Shown here: positions 23,632 through 34,600 of the stretch, piece by piece
Numbering within the stretch: position 1 is the first letter of the stretch
Layout of the letters: the number at the start of each line of letters is the position of its first letter
DNA from: Pseudomonas sp. PDM04
Lineage (GTDB): Bacteria > Pseudomonadota > Gammaproteobacteria > Pseudomonadales > Pseudomonadaceae
Length of the DNA stretch: 64,000 nucleotides
Assembly (NCBI RefSeq): GCF_014851765.1
Contig: NZ_JACVAI010000002.1
Coordinates: 744,001 to 808,000 of the forward strand
Direction of reading: 5' to 3'
Position numbers and translations under genes: made by a program
Notes under the pieces: generated by a model
What the model was told of the DNA's origin: nothing
What the model saw: the letters and a program-made list of their open reading frames with translations, nothing else
The model's database searches: none

Positions 23632-24725
23632 CAGGCAACCCTCGCGATACGGCGACCGGGCGCCTGGACCAGCCGTCCCTGCGCATCGAACACAAACAGT
23701 TTATGGGTCGGGATGTAGATGCGGATCGGTGCATCGACGTCGTATTCGTGAACGCCCGGCAGGTGCAGCACCAGGAGAAAATGTTCGTTGCGCACGTGCA
23801 GGAAGGTTTCCGAACCGCTGATCTCGGCCACCTCGACGGTCACCGCCAGTTCGAGGTCGTCGTCGTTGCTAGGCACCAGCGAGATATGACTGGGGCGCAC
23901 GCCGAAACGGAACTCGCCCTCGCCCACCGGACGCAGGTCCACGTTCAACGGGAAGTGCACGAAATTGGCGAAGCTGACTTCGTTGCCGGCGATTCGCCCT
24001 GGCATCAGGTTGATCGGCGGCTCGGAGAACAGTTCGGCGGCGAGCACGGTTTGCGGCTGGTGATACACCTCGGACGCCTTGCCGCTCTGGATGATCCGCC
24101 CCTCGTGAAGAATGGTGGTGGTGCCGCCCAGGGCCAGCGCTTCATTGGGCTCGGTGGTGGCGTAGACCGCAATGGTGTGCCGCGCCTTGAACAACTCGCG
24201 CATTTCCTGGCGCAGCTCTTCGCGCAATTTGTAATCGAGGTTGACCAGCGGTTCATCGAACAGGATCAGCTCGGCGTCCTTGACCAGTGCCCGGGCCATC
24301 GCCGTGCGCTGTTGCTGGCCACCGGAGAGTTCCAGCGGATAGCGCTGCAGGAACTTCTCGATGCGCAGCATCTTCGCGGTTTCCAGTACCTTGCTCTGGA
24401 TCTGTTCGCTGCCCACGCCGGCCTGGCGCAAGGGCGAGGCAATGTTCTCGAACACGGTCATGGTCGGGTAGTTGATGAACTGCTGGTAAACCATAGACAC
24501 GTTGCGCAAGCGCACCGGACGCTGGGTGACGTCGACGCCGTTCATCAGGATGCGCCCACTGTCCGGCTTGTCCAGACCGGCCATCAGGCGCATGAGGCTG
24601 GTTTTGCCGGACAGCGTGCGACCGAGCAAAACATTGAAGGATCCAGGTTCGAAACTCAGGCACGCATCATCGATCCAGGTCTGGCCCTCGACGGTGCGGC
24701 TGACGTGCTCCAGGGTGAGTGACAT
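23631..24725 (-). CDS. glpS: ABC transporter ATP-binding protein (GlpS-like), no switch histidine
   Basis: This 364-residue ATPase is the first gene of the operon. Walker A is GRTLSGKT (35-42), the signature is canonical LSGGQQQR (133-140) and Walker B is LILFDEP (153-159), but the switch position reads YATTEPNEA, with Thr191 in place of His. Its defects complement those of GlpT. Transcription probably starts from the sigma-54 promoter 45 bases upstream of the ATG. Confidence 0.87.
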   Translation of the reverse strand: MSLTLEHVSRTVEGQTWIDDACLSFEPGSFNVLLGRTLSGKTSLMRLMAGLDKPDSGRILMNGVDVTQRPVRLRNVSMVYQQFINYPTMTVFENIASPLRQAGVGSEQIQSKVLETAKMLRIEKFLQRYPLELSGGQQQRTAMARALVKDAELILFDEPLVNLDYKLREELRQEMRELFKARHTIAVYATTEPNEALALGGTTTILHEGRIIQSGKASEVYHQPQTVLAAELFSEPPINLMPGRIAGNEVSFANFVHFPLNVDLRPVGEGEFRFGVRPSHISLVPSNDDDLELAVTVEVAEISGSETFLHVRNEHFLLVLHLPGVHEYDVDAPIRIYIPTHKLFVFDAQGRLVQAPGRRIARVA

Positions 24726-24769
24726 GGCTCGGCCTTTTTATTATTGGAGTCAAGCGACCGGAGCGATGG

Positions 24770-24785
24770 AGCGACTTTCGTGCCA
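24770..24785 (-). promoter_or_regulatory. Sigma-54 (-24/-12) promoter of the transporter operon
   Basis: The minus strand reads TGGCACGAAAGTCGCT, against the consensus TGGCACG-N4-TTGCW, with only one mismatch. The GG and GC dinucleotides have the required spacing. Transcription would start about 12 bases downstream, near 24758, leaving a leader of about 33 bases before the glpS ATG. The divergent gene encodes a sigma-54 activator, which strengthens the call. Confidence 0.85.
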
Positions 24786-24849
24786 AAAAACACAAGTGAT
24801 TGATCTGCCTTGAAAATCAGTGAAATACCGAAAACGCCGCTTTCGTTGC

Positions 24850-24919
24850 TGAACAGAAATGAACAACTTGGGTTGAACAATTGAACACTCCGGTCGTTGA
24901 CAATGAACAATACTGAACA
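24850..24919. promoter_or_regulatory. Six TGAACA repeats, probable activator-binding sites
   Basis: TGAACA occurs at 24850, 24860, 24874, 24882, 24904 and 24914, all in the same orientation, within 70 bases. They lie about 65-135 bases upstream of the -24 box of the transporter promoter, the normal distance for enhancers of sigma-54 activators. The divergent regulator is the natural candidate to bind them (inference). Confidence 0.6.
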
Positions 24920-24944
24920 ACACTCTACGGACTGCTCACATCCG

Positions 24945-24974
24945 CTGCAGGAGCGAGCAAGCTCGCTCCTGCAG
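24945..24974. repeat. REP palindrome
   Basis: CTGCAGGAGCGAGC and GCTCGCTCCTGCAG are 14-bp perfect arms around AA. It is a single compact REP element located between the TGAACA cluster and the activator gene. Confidence 0.8.
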
Positions 24975-25037
24975 GGTGTCGTGGGTGAAAGAAGTCCCCA
25001 ATAAAAACAATAATTGCTTGCCCAGAGATCGACTGCC

Positions 25038-26885
25038 ATGGCCGTACCCGCCTCGCCGCTCTCCCACGACGCCCTCATCCAGGACTCATGGTCACGTTGC
25101 CGCGCCTTCGGCCTCGATCACCAAAGTCCGCCCGCGTTTGACCAGTTGCCGGCAGAAGGCATTGCCCAGTTGCTGGAGAGCCAGCACTCACTGGTGCAAA
25201 CCACCCACCAGGAAGTCCTGCCCTACTACGAGAACATCCTCAGCAACTCCAACTGCCTGATCATGCTCGCCGACAACCAGGGCCAGGTGCTGACGTCGTG
25301 GGGCACCCAGCGCTTCATCGAGCCCGGCCTGAGCCGCGGGTTCAGCGCCGGCGCCAGCTGGATGGAACGCTGCAGCGGCACCAACGCCATCGGCACCGCG
25401 CTGGCCTGCGAGCAGGCGGTGCACATCGAGCACGATGAACATTTTCTGAAGGCCAACCGGTTCATGACCGGTTCCGCCGCGCCGATCTTCGATGCCGAGC
25501 GCAAGGTGATCGCAGTACTGGATGTGTCCAGCGACAGCTACCTGCCACCGTCGCACACCCTCGGCATGGTCAAGATGATGAGCCAGACCGTGGAAAACCG
25601 GCTGATCCTCAATCTGTTCCATGGCCAGCATTTTCAACTGACGTTCAACACCGGTTTGAACAACCTGGACAGCCAGTGGGCCGGGCTGTTGATCTTCGAT
25701 GAAACGGGCCAGGTGCTCTCGGCCAATCGCCGGGCCGACAATCTGTTGGGCATCAGCCTGTCGCGGGTCAGTGTGGAAAGCCTGTTCAAGGTGTCATTGC
25801 TGGAACTGCTGAATCAGCCCGAGGGCCTGCCCTTCGCCCTGCAAACCTGCGGGCGCAACCGCTTTCAGTGCGTGTTGCGGCGGCCGAAACAGGCACCGAT
25901 TCAGCCACGGCTGTTTGCCGAGCCCAAGCGTGCCGAACCCGCTGACGCCTCTGCCACCGCAATCAGCCTCACCACCCTGCACTTCGGCGACAGCCGCGTG
26001 GAAAAGGCCGTGCGCCAGGCCGAACGCCTGCTGGAGAAGGACATTCCGTTGCTGATCCACGGCGAAACCGGCGTCGGCAAGGAAGTCTTCGTCAAGGCCC
26101 TGCATCAGGCCAGCTCGCGCAACCGACAATCGTTCATTGCCGTCAACTGTGCGGCGATCCCCGCCGAACTGGTGGAATCCGAGCTGTTCGGCTATGAAAA
26201 AGGCGCGTTCACCGGGGCCAACCAGAAAGGCAGCATCGGGCTGATTCGCAAGGCCGACAAAGGCACGCTGTTCCTCGATGAGATCGGCGACATGCCGCTG
26301 CCGACCCAGGCGCGGCTGCTGCGGGTGTTGCAGGAGCGCTGCGTCCAACCGGTGGGCAGCAGCGAGCTGTTCCCGGTGGACATCCGAATCATCTCGGCGA
26401 CCAACCGCTCGCTGCGCGAACAGGTGCAACTGGGCCGTTTTCGCGAGGACCTGTATTACCGCATCGGCGGCCTGACACTGGAACTGCCCCCGCTGCGCGA
26501 ACGCAGCGACAAGCAGGCGCTGTTCAAACGTCTGTGGGAACAGCATCGCGAACCGACTCAATGGGCCGGTTTGAGCCGTGAGGTGATGGAGTTGTTCAGC
26601 CGTCATCCGTGGCCGGGCAATCTGCGCCAGGTCAGCAGTGTGATGCAGGTGGCGCTGGCCATGGCCGAGGAACAACCGGTGCGACCGGAACACTTGCCGG
26701 ATGATTTCTTTGTCGACCTGGAGATGGAACCGGCGGCTACAGCGGACACCCTTGCGGTGGATTTGAATGATGCCGAGGATTTGAACCGGCAGCTGCAGGC
26801 GGCGGGAGGCAACATCTCCCATCTGGCCCGCCGGCTCGGCGTCAGTCGCAATACCCTTTACAAGCGGTTGCGCCAGGCGGAATAA
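25038..26885 (+). CDS. Sigma-54-dependent transcriptional activator, AcoR type
   Basis: This 615-residue activator has a GAF-like sensor at about 60-190, a PAS-like segment at about 205-290, an AAA+ domain with Walker A GETGVGKE (342-349), the sigma-54 contact loop GAFTGA (389-394) and Walker B LFLDEIGDM, and a Fis-type helix-turn-helix at the end (ISHLARRLGVSRNTLYKRL). No response-regulator receiver domain, so it probably senses a small molecule directly, as AcoR does. ATG 25038 is chosen; a TTG at 25014 is an alternative. It is divergent from the transporter operon, its likely target. Confidence 0.9.
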   Translation: MAVPASPLSHDALIQDSWSRCRAFGLDHQSPPAFDQLPAEGIAQLLESQHSLVQTTHQEVLPYYENILSNSNCLIMLADNQGQVLTSWGTQRFIEPGLSRGFSAGASWMERCSGTNAIGTALACEQAVHIEHDEHFLKANRFMTGSAAPIFDAERKVIAVLDVSSDSYLPPSHTLGMVKMMSQTVENRLILNLFHGQHFQLTFNTGLNNLDSQWAGLLIFDETGQVLSANRRADNLLGISLSRVSVESLFKVSLLELLNQPEGLPFALQTCGRNRFQCVLRRPKQAPIQPRLFAEPKRAEPADASATAISLTTLHFGDSRVEKAVRQAERLLEKDIPLLIHGETGVGKEVFVKALHQASSRNRQSFIAVNCAAIPAELVESELFGYEKGAFTGANQKGSIGLIRKADKGTLFLDEIGDMPLPTQARLLRVLQERCVQPVGSSELFPVDIRIISATNRSLREQVQLGRFREDLYYRIGGLTLELPPLRERSDKQALFKRLWEQHREPTQWAGLSREVMELFSRHPWPGNLRQVSSVMQVALAMAEEQPVRPEHLPDDFFVDLEMEPAATADTLAVDLNDAEDLNRQLQAAGGNISHLARRLGVSRNTLYKRLRQAE

Positions 26886-26930
26886 CGGCGAGGCGCCAGC
26901 CGGGACACTCTCGGACTCAGGTTGCGCACG

Positions 26931-26963
26931 CAAACAAAAACCCGCACAAGGCGGGTTTGTTTG
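26931..26963. terminator. Bidirectional terminator between activator gene and cysS
   Basis: CAAACAAAAACCCGC and GCGGGTTTGTTTG form a stem with a five-base loop and have A/T-rich flanks on both sides. It lies between the converging activator and cysS genes and can serve both. Confidence 0.8.
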
Positions 26964-26978
26964 TAGCAATGGCAGCGA

Positions 26979-28361
<1,383 letters not shown>

Positions 28362-28381
28362 GATGTTTCCTTAAGACTTGA

Positions 28382-30079
28382 TCACTGGCCCCACGAATCA
28401 CGCAGGGTCACGGTACGGTTGAATACCGGCGCGCCCGGTTTCGAGTCCTTGATATCCGCGACGAAGTAACCTTCGCGCTCGAACTGGAAACGGTCTTCCG
28501 GCTGTGCCTGGCCCAGCGAGGGTTCAGCACGACAACCGGTCAGCACTTGCAGCGAATCAGGGTTGATGTTGTCCAGGAAACTTGCGCTGTCTTCGGCCTT
28601 CTCCGGGTTCGGGGAGCGGAACAGGCGATCGTACAGGCGCACTTCGCACTCGACGCTGGCCGCGGCCGGCACCCAGTGAATCACGCCCTTGACCTTGCGG
28701 CCTTCGGGGTTCTTGCCCAGGGTGTCCGGATCGTAGGAGCAACGCAGTTCGACGATGTTGCCATCGGCGTCCTTGATCGCTTCGTCGGCACGGATCACGT
28801 AGCTGCCGCGCAGGCGCACTTCGCCCGCAGGCTCCAGGCGCTTGTAGCCCTTTGGAGGTTCTTCCATGAAATCTTCACGGTCGATGTAGATCTCACGGGC
28901 GAACGGCAGGACGCGCACGCCCATGTCTTCTTTCGGGTGGCACGGCAGTTCGAGGTTCTCGACCTGGCCTTCCGGGTAGTTGGTGATCACGACTTTCAGC
29001 GGACGCAGCACGCACATGGCACGCGGGGCGCTGTGATCGAGATCGTCGCGGATGCTGAACTCGAGCATGCCGAAGTCGACCACGCCGTCGGAGCGGTTGG
29101 TGCCGACCATTTCGCAGAAGTTGCGGATCGATTTCGGCGTGTAGCCACGGCGACGGAAGCCCGACAGCGTGGACATGCGCGGATCGTCCCAACCATTGAC
29201 GTGCTTCTCGTCCACCAGCTGCTTGAGCTTGCGCTTGCTGGTGATGGTGTAGTTCAGGTTCAGGCGGCTGAACTCGTACTGGCGCGGGTTCGCCGGCACC
29301 GACAGGTTCTCGAGGAACCACTCGTACAGCGGACGGTGGCTTTCGAATTCCAGGGTGCAGATCGAGTGGGTGATGCCTTCGATGGCGTCCGACTGACCGT
29401 GGGTGAAGTCATAGTTGGGGTAGATGCACCACTTGTCACCGGTCTGGTGGTGATGGGCGTGACGGATGCGGTACATGATCGGGTCGCGCAGGTTCATGTT
29501 CGGCGAAGCCATGTCGATCTTCGCGCGCAGCACCCGTGCGCCGTCGGGGAACTCGCCGGCGCGCATGCGGGCGAACCAGTCTAGGTTCTCTTCCACGGAG
29601 CGATCGCGGAACGGGCTGTTGCGACCCGGCTCGGTCAGGCTGCCACGGTATTCCTTGGCCTGCTCAGGGGTCAGGTCGTCGACATAGGCCTTGCCGGCCT
29701 TGATCAGCTCGACAGCCCAGTCATGCAACTGGTCGAAATACTGCGAGGCATAGCGCACTTCGCCGGACCATTCGAAGCCCAGCCATTTGACGTCGCTCTC
29801 GATCGCGTCGATGTATTCCTGGTCTTCCTTGGCCGGGTTGGTGTCGTCGAAACGCAGGTGTGTGACACCGCCGAACTCCTGGGCCAGGCCGAAGTTCACG
29901 CAGATCGACTTGGCGTGACCGATGTGCAGGTAGCCGTTGGGCTCAGGCGGGAAACGGGTGACGATCTGCGTGTGCTTACCCGAGTCCAGGTCCGCCTGGA
30001 TGATCGGGCGCAGGAAATTGACCGGCACGGCAGGGCCGGTCTTGGAATTCGAGGTAGGGTCGACAGTGGGCTTGCTCAT
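28382..30079 (-). CDS. glnS: Glutaminyl-tRNA synthetase
   Basis: This 565-residue class I synthetase charges tRNA-Gln. The HIGH motif is [15 protein letters not shown] and the KMSKS-like loop is TSKRKL. The C-terminal anticodon-binding beta-barrel is present. The start MSKPTVDP at 30079 is preferred over an upstream in-frame start at 30157, because AAGGATCCT precedes it and the family length fits. It heads the glnS-cysS pair. Confidence 0.97.
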   Translation of the reverse strand: MSKPTVDPTSNSKTGPAVPVNFLRPIIQADLDSGKHTQIVTRFPPEPNGYLHIGHAKSICVNFGLAQEFGGVTHLRFDDTNPAKEDQEYIDAIESDVKWLGFEWSGEVRYASQYFDQLHDWAVELIKAGKAYVDDLTPEQAKEYRGSLTEPGRNSPFRDRSVEENLDWFARMRAGEFPDGARVLRAKIDMASPNMNLRDPIMYRIRHAHHHQTGDKWCIYPNYDFTHGQSDAIEGITHSICTLEFESHRPLYEWFLENLSVPANPRQYEFSRLNLNYTITSKRKLKQLVDEKHVNGWDDPRMSTLSGFRRRGYTPKSIRNFCEMVGTNRSDGVVDFGMLEFSIRDDLDHSAPRAMCVLRPLKVVITNYPEGQVENLELPCHPKEDMGVRVLPFAREIYIDREDFMEEPPKGYKRLEPAGEVRLRGSYVIRADEAIKDADGNIVELRCSYDPDTLGKNPEGRKVKGVIHWVPAAASVECEVRLYDRLFRSPNPEKAEDSASFLDNINPDSLQVLTGCRAEPSLGQAQPEDRFQFEREGYFVADIKDSKPGAPVFNRTVTLRDSWGQ

Positions 30080-30330
30080 AGGATCCTTGAACAGACAAGT
30101 GCGCGGCCGGAAGACAGCCAGACAAAACAAAGCCGCTATCATAGCCGATGCTGTCAAGCACCTGACAGAGCGTGCCCTGCAAACGGTCGCATTTAATCGG
30201 GCAGAAAAGAAAAAACAGCCTCGAAATTCGCGCCTGTCACGCTAAACTGCGCACCTTGGCCGATCAGGCTGAACCGGTAGCGGAGCGAAATGTTCCAATA
30301 CCCAAGCATTCCCCAGAAAGAGTACCGATC

Positions 30331-30834
30331 ATGACCCAAGTCAAACTGACTACCAACTTTGGCGACATCGTTCTGAAACTGAACGCCGAAAAAGCCCCGA
30401 TCACCGTGGCCAACTTCGTTGAATACGTCAAAGCCGGTCACTACGAAAACACCATTTTCCACCGTGTCATCGGTAACTTCATGATCCAGGGCGGCGGCTT
30501 CGAGCCAGGCATGAAAGAAAAGAAAGACAAGCGTCCAAGCATCCAGAACGAAGCGGACAACGGTCTTTCCAACAACAAGTACACCATCGCCATGGCCCGT
30601 ACCATGGAGCCGCATTCGGCTTCGGCACAGTTCTTCATCAACGTGACCGACAACAGCTTCCTCAACCACAGCGCCAAGAACACCCAGGGCTGGGGCTACG
30701 CAGTGTTCGGTGAAGTGACCGAAGGCCAGGACGTCGTCGACAAGATCAAAGGCGTGTCCACCACCATGAAGAGCGGCCACCAGGACGTGCCAGCAGACGA
30801 CGTGATCATCGAGAAAGCCGAGATCATTGAGTGA
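30331..30834 (+). CDS. ppiB: Peptidyl-prolyl cis-trans isomerase B (cyclophilin, cytoplasmic)
   Basis: This 167-residue cyclophilin catalyses proline isomerisation in folding proteins. Characteristic blocks are [20 protein letters not shown] and [18 protein letters not shown]. It has no signal peptide, so it is cytoplasmic. It is divergent from glnS across 251 bases. Its TGA overlaps the GTG start of lpxH, so the two genes are translationally coupled. Confidence 0.96.
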   Translation: MTQVKLTTNFGDIVLKLNAEKAPITVANFVEYVKAGHYENTIFHRVIGNFMIQGGGFEPGMKEKKDKRPSIQNEADNGLSNNKYTIAMARTMEPHSASAQFFINVTDNSFLNHSAKNTQGWGYAVFGEVTEGQDVVDKIKGVSTTMKSGHQDVPADDVIIEKAEIIE

Positions 30835-31583
30835 TACTGCTGATTTCAGACTTGCATCTGGAAGAGGAGCGCCCGGACATCACCCGGGCGTTTCTGGATT
30901 TGCTCGGCGGACGCGCCCGCACCGCGAGTGCGCTGTACATCCTCGGTGACTTTTTTGAAGCGTGGATCGGCGACGATGCCATGACACCCTTCCAGCGCTC
31001 CATCTGCCAGGCCCTGCGCAATCTCAGCGACAGCGGCACGGCCATTTTCCTGATGCACGGCAATCGCGACTTCATGCTCGGTCAGGCCTTCTGCAAAGAG
31101 GCCGGCTGCACCCTGCTGAAGGACCCGAGTGTCGTGCAGTTCTACGGTGAACCGGTGCTGTTGATGCACGGCGACAGCCTGTGCACCCGCGACGAAGCCT
31201 ACATGAAGCTGCGTCGTTACCTGCGCCACCCGCTCACGCTGTTCATCCTGCGCCACCTGCCGTTGCGCACCCGACACAAACTGGCGCGCAAGCTGCGCAG
31301 CGAAAGCCGTGCGCAAACGCGGATGAAGGCCAACGACATCGTCGATGTCACCCCCGCAGAGATTCCGCGGATCATGCAGCAATACGGCGTGAAGACCTTG
31401 ATCCACGGCCACACCCACCGCCCCGCCATCCACAAGTTGCAATTGGGCGAACACGCTGCCCGGCGCATCGTGCTGGGGGATTGGGATCGCCAGGGCTGGG
31501 CATTGCAGGTGGATGAAAACGGTTTTGCCCTGGCGCCCTTCGACTTTGCCCCGCCGCCAGCCCTGCCCGCCCCCGCAATCTGA
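30831..31583 (+). CDS. lpxH: UDP-2,3-diacylglucosamine pyrophosphatase
   Basis: This 250-residue metallophosphoesterase hydrolyses UDP-2,3-diacylglucosamine to lipid X, the fourth step of lipid A synthesis, at the cytoplasmic face of the inner membrane. The manganese site motifs are [25 protein letters not shown] and HGHTHRP. The start is GTG 30831, overlapping the ppiB stop codon. A REPIN hairpin follows 19 bases after the stop. Confidence 0.96.
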   Translation: MILLISDLHLEEERPDITRAFLDLLGGRARTASALYILGDFFEAWIGDDAMTPFQRSICQALRNLSDSGTAIFLMHGNRDFMLGQAFCKEAGCTLLKDPSVVQFYGEPVLLMHGDSLCTRDEAYMKLRRYLRHPLTLFILRHLPLRTRHKLARKLRSESRAQTRMKANDIVDVTPAEIPRIMQQYGVKTLIHGHTHRPAIHKLQLGEHAARRIVLGDWDRQGWALQVDENGFALAPFDFAPPPALPAPAI

Positions 31584-31602
31584 AGCCAGACCCGAAAATC
31601 GA

Positions 31603-31696
31603 TGTGGGAGCGAGCCTGCTCGCGAAAGCGGTGTATCCGACACTTCAGTGCTCACTGACGTAGCGCATTCGCGAGCAGGCTCGATCCCACATTTTT
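31603..31696. repeat. REP pair (REPIN) between lpxH and the efflux operon
   Basis: TGTGGGAGCGAGCCTGCTCG and its inverted partner CGAGCAGGCTCGATCCCACA flank a 40-base centre, and T5 follows on the plus strand. It lies between converging genes and can act as a bidirectional transcript end. Confidence 0.85.
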
Positions 31697-31709
31697 GACC
31701 GTGTCGAAG

Positions 31710-33239
31710 TTAGTGGCCGGACGCCGCAGGCCCTGCCTTCGCCGCGAACGGCGGTTTGGCCAGCCAGACGATCACGATCAGGGCCATGAACGCCCAGCCC
31801 AGCAGGGTGAAGTAATCCACGGTGGAAAGCATGTAGGCCTGGCTGTTGAGCACCTGATCGAGTTGCGCATACGCCGGGGTGCCGGCCCCACCCAGATGCT
31901 GCAGGGCATCACGGGTGGCCGGGTCGTAGGGCGTGATGCTTTCGCTCAGGTACGCATGGTGCTGGTCGGCCCGACGAATCCAGATCCAGGTGGTCAACGA
32001 CGCTGCGAAGCTGCCGCCCAAGGTCCGCAGGAACGTCGCGAGGCCCGCGCCGTCGGCGATCTGGCTCGGTGGCAGGTCCGACATCAGGATGCTCAGGGTC
32101 GGCATGAAGAACAGCGCCACGCCAATGCCCATGAACAGCTGCACCAGGGCGATGTGCTGGAAGTCCACTTCGTTGGTGAAGCCGGCGCGCATGAAGCAAC
32201 TCAGGCCAATCGCCAGGAACGCCAGGCCCGCCAACAGGCGCAGATCGAACTTGTGCGCGTACTTGCCGACAAACGGCGACATCAACACCGGCAGGATCCC
32301 GATCGGCGCCACCGCCAACCCGGCCCAGGTCGCCGTGTACCCCATCTGGGTTTGCAGCCACTGCGGCAGGATCAGGTTGATCCCGAAGAAGCCGGCATAA
32401 CCCAGCACCAGCACCAGGGTGCCGATGCGGAAGTTGCGGTAGGCGAACAGCCGCAGGTTGACCACCGGGTGCTCGTCGGTCATTTCCCAGATTACGAACA
32501 CTGCCAGGGCAATCACCGAAATGGCGGCGCCGATCAGGATGAAGTTCGACTCGAACCAGTCCAGGTCGTTGCCCTTGTCGAGGATCACCTGCAACGCCCC
32601 GACGCCGATGATCAGCGAGATCAGCCCGATGTAATCCATCGGCTGGCGACTGGTTTCCACCGGACGCGCCTTGAGCTGCTGGCGCACCACCATCACCGCG
32701 AAAATCCCGATGGGCACGTTGATGAAGAAGATCCACGGCCAGCTGTAGCTGTCGGTGATCCAGCCGCCCAGAATCGGCCCGGCAATCGGCGCCACCACCG
32801 TGACCATCGCCAGCAACGCCAGGGCCATGCCGCGTCGCGCCGGCGGATAGACCGCGATCAGCAGCGTCTGGGTCATCGGGTACAACGGCCCGGCCACCAG
32901 CCCCTGCAGGACCCGGAAGCCGATCAGTTCCGGCATCGAGGTGGAAATGCCGCAGAGAAACGAGGCCAGCACAAACAGGATCGTCGCCCACAGGAACAGT
33001 TTCACTTCGCCGAAGCGCCGGCTGAGCCAGCCGGTCAGCGGCAGCGCGATCGCATTGCTCACGGCGAAAGAAGTGATCACCCAGGTGCCCTGCTCCGAAC
33101 TCACACCGAGGTTGCCGGAGATGGTCGGCAACGCCACGTTGGCGATGGTGGTGTCGAGCACTTGCATGAAGGTCGCCAACGACAGCCCGATGGTACTGAG
33201 CAGCAGGCTGGGGGGCGTGAAAGACGCGTTATTGCTCAT
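31710..33239 (-). CDS. emrB: Efflux pump inner-membrane transporter, EmrB/DHA2 MFS family
   Basis: This 509-residue DHA2-type major facilitator protein has 14 predicted helices. It would use the proton gradient to extrude drugs, passing them to the membrane-fusion protein. The conserved helix-1 block LDTTIANVALP and the antiporter region GPILGGWITD are visible. It is the last gene of the minus-strand marR-nodT-emrA-emrB set and is separated from emrA by a REP pair, which may lower its expression relative to the upstream genes. Confidence 0.92.
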   Translation of the reverse strand: MSNNASFTPPSLLLSTIGLSLATFMQVLDTTIANVALPTISGNLGVSSEQGTWVITSFAVSNAIALPLTGWLSRRFGEVKLFLWATILFVLASFLCGISTSMPELIGFRVLQGLVAGPLYPMTQTLLIAVYPPARRGMALALLAMVTVVAPIAGPILGGWITDSYSWPWIFFINVPIGIFAVMVVRQQLKARPVETSRQPMDYIGLISLIIGVGALQVILDKGNDLDWFESNFILIGAAISVIALAVFVIWEMTDEHPVVNLRLFAYRNFRIGTLVLVLGYAGFFGINLILPQWLQTQMGYTATWAGLAVAPIGILPVLMSPFVGKYAHKFDLRLLAGLAFLAIGLSCFMRAGFTNEVDFQHIALVQLFMGIGVALFFMPTLSILMSDLPPSQIADGAGLATFLRTLGGSFAASLTTWIWIRRADQHHAYLSESITPYDPATRDALQHLGGAGTPAYAQLDQVLNSQAYMLSTVDYFTLLGWAFMALIVIVWLAKPPFAAKAGPAASGH

Positions 33240-33283
33240 GGTGAATCCTTTGGAACCTGATGGGCGCTGCGCCGCTGTCGACG

Positions 33284-33372
33284 TGGTGGGAGCGAGCCCG
33301 CTCGCGAGGGTGGCAGGTCAAGGGGTCAAGCAACTGACTGACTTACGCCATCGCGAGCAGGCTCGCGCCTAC
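33284..33372. repeat. REP pair (REPIN) between emrA and emrB
   Basis: GTGGGAGCGAGCCCGCTCGC and the inverted CGCGAGCAGGCTCGCGCCTAC flank a 40-base centre. It lies inside the efflux operon. Confidence 0.8.
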
Positions 33373-33388
33373 AATGGTCCAGGTGATA

Positions 33389-34585
33389 TCAGCGCTGCGC
33401 GGTCTTGCTGACGGCAGCGCTGTTGTCGTGGATCAACTGCGTGATCATCGCATCGGCTTCGGCCAACTGACGGTCGTAGACGCTGGTGCTGAACGAAGCC
33501 TTTTGCGGCGGCTGCTGCGCCAGTACCGGACCGCTCTGGTCGCGCAGGTTCACCTCGACCTGGGTCGACAGGCCCACGCGCAGCGGGTGCCGGGCCAGCT
33601 CTTGGGCGTTGATGTGGATACGGACCGGAACCCGCTGCACAATCTTGATCCAGTTACCGGTGGCGTTCTGCGCCGGCAACAGAGCAAATGCGCTGCCGGT
33701 GCCGGCGCCGAGGCTGTCGACGGTGCCGCTGAATTTCACATCGCTGCCGTAGAGGTCGGCCTCGATATCCACCGGCTGGCCGATGCGCATGTCCCGCAGT
33801 TGGGTTTCCTTGAAGTTGGCGTCGATCCACAGCTGGTCCAGGGGAATCACCGCCATCAGCGCGGTTCCCGGCTGAACCCGTTGACCGAGCTGCACGGAGC
33901 GCTTGGCCACATAGCCGGTGACCGGCGCGATCAGGGTGCTGCGCGCCTTGTTCAGGTAAGCCTGGCGCACTTGCGCGGCCGCCGCCATGACGTCCGGGTG
34001 TGACGACACCACGGTGTCATCGACCAGCGCGCTGGTGGTTTTCAATTGCTGCCGGGCGTTGGCCAGGGCGTTTTGCGCCGAGGTCAGGTCGTCACGAGCG
34101 TGGGACAACTCTTCCTGGGAAATCGCCCCGCCGGCGGCCAGGTTCTTGCGCCGGGTGAAGTTGTCCTGGGCCTTCTGCACTTCGGCCTGCTGGGCGTTGA
34201 CCTGGGCTTTCATGCCGTCGACGTTGCTATACAGGCCGCGCACCTGACGCACAGTGCGGGCCAGATTGGCCTGGGCACTTTGCAGACCGACCTCGGCGTC
34301 GTTCGGGTCGAAGTTGACCAGCACTTGGCCTTCGTGGACCAGGTCGCCATCATCGGCGCCAATGCTGACCACGGTGCCGGTGACCAACGGCGTGATTTCC
34401 ACCACGTTGCCATTCACATAGGCGTCGTCAGTGCTTTCGTTCCAGCGACCGTAGAATTCGTGATAACCCCAGACGCCGACACCGGCGAGGATCACCACGA
34501 CCGCCAGCACGAACAACATGAGCTTGCGTTTGCGCGGGTTGCCGTTGTCTGGAGCGTCAGGGGTTTGAGTGTGGGCAGTGGCCAT
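33389..34585 (-). CDS. emrA: Efflux membrane-fusion protein, EmrA/HlyD family
   Basis: This 398-residue periplasmic adaptor has one N-terminal membrane anchor (LMLFVLAVVVILAGVGVWGY), followed by the biotinyl-lipoyl half (TPLVTGTVVSIGADDGDLVHEGQVL), a long coiled-coil hairpin (about 95-210) and the second lipoyl half (STLIAPVTGYVAKRSVQLGQ). It links the EmrB pump to the outer-membrane channel. It starts 15 bases after the channel gene. Confidence 0.93.
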   Translation of the reverse strand: MATAHTQTPDAPDNGNPRKRKLMLFVLAVVVILAGVGVWGYHEFYGRWNESTDDAYVNGNVVEITPLVTGTVVSIGADDGDLVHEGQVLVNFDPNDAEVGLQSAQANLARTVRQVRGLYSNVDGMKAQVNAQQAEVQKAQDNFTRRKNLAAGGAISQEELSHARDDLTSAQNALANARQQLKTTSALVDDTVVSSHPDVMAAAAQVRQAYLNKARSTLIAPVTGYVAKRSVQLGQRVQPGTALMAVIPLDQLWIDANFKETQLRDMRIGQPVDIEADLYGSDVKFSGTVDSLGAGTGSAFALLPAQNATGNWIKIVQRVPVRIHINAQELARHPLRVGLSTQVEVNLRDQSGPVLAQQPPQKASFSTSVYDRQLAEADAMITQLIHDNSAAVSKTAQR

Positions 34586-34600
34586 GACAATTACCTTGAA

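Larger units (their letters stand above)
24726..25037. other. Divergent regulatory region between transporter operon and activator gene
   Basis: This 312-base region is AT-richer than its flanks. From left to right it holds the sigma-54 promoter of the transporter operon, a spacer, six TGAACA copies and a REP palindrome. No reading frame in it looks coding. The promoter of the activator gene itself is not obvious. Confidence 0.6.
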
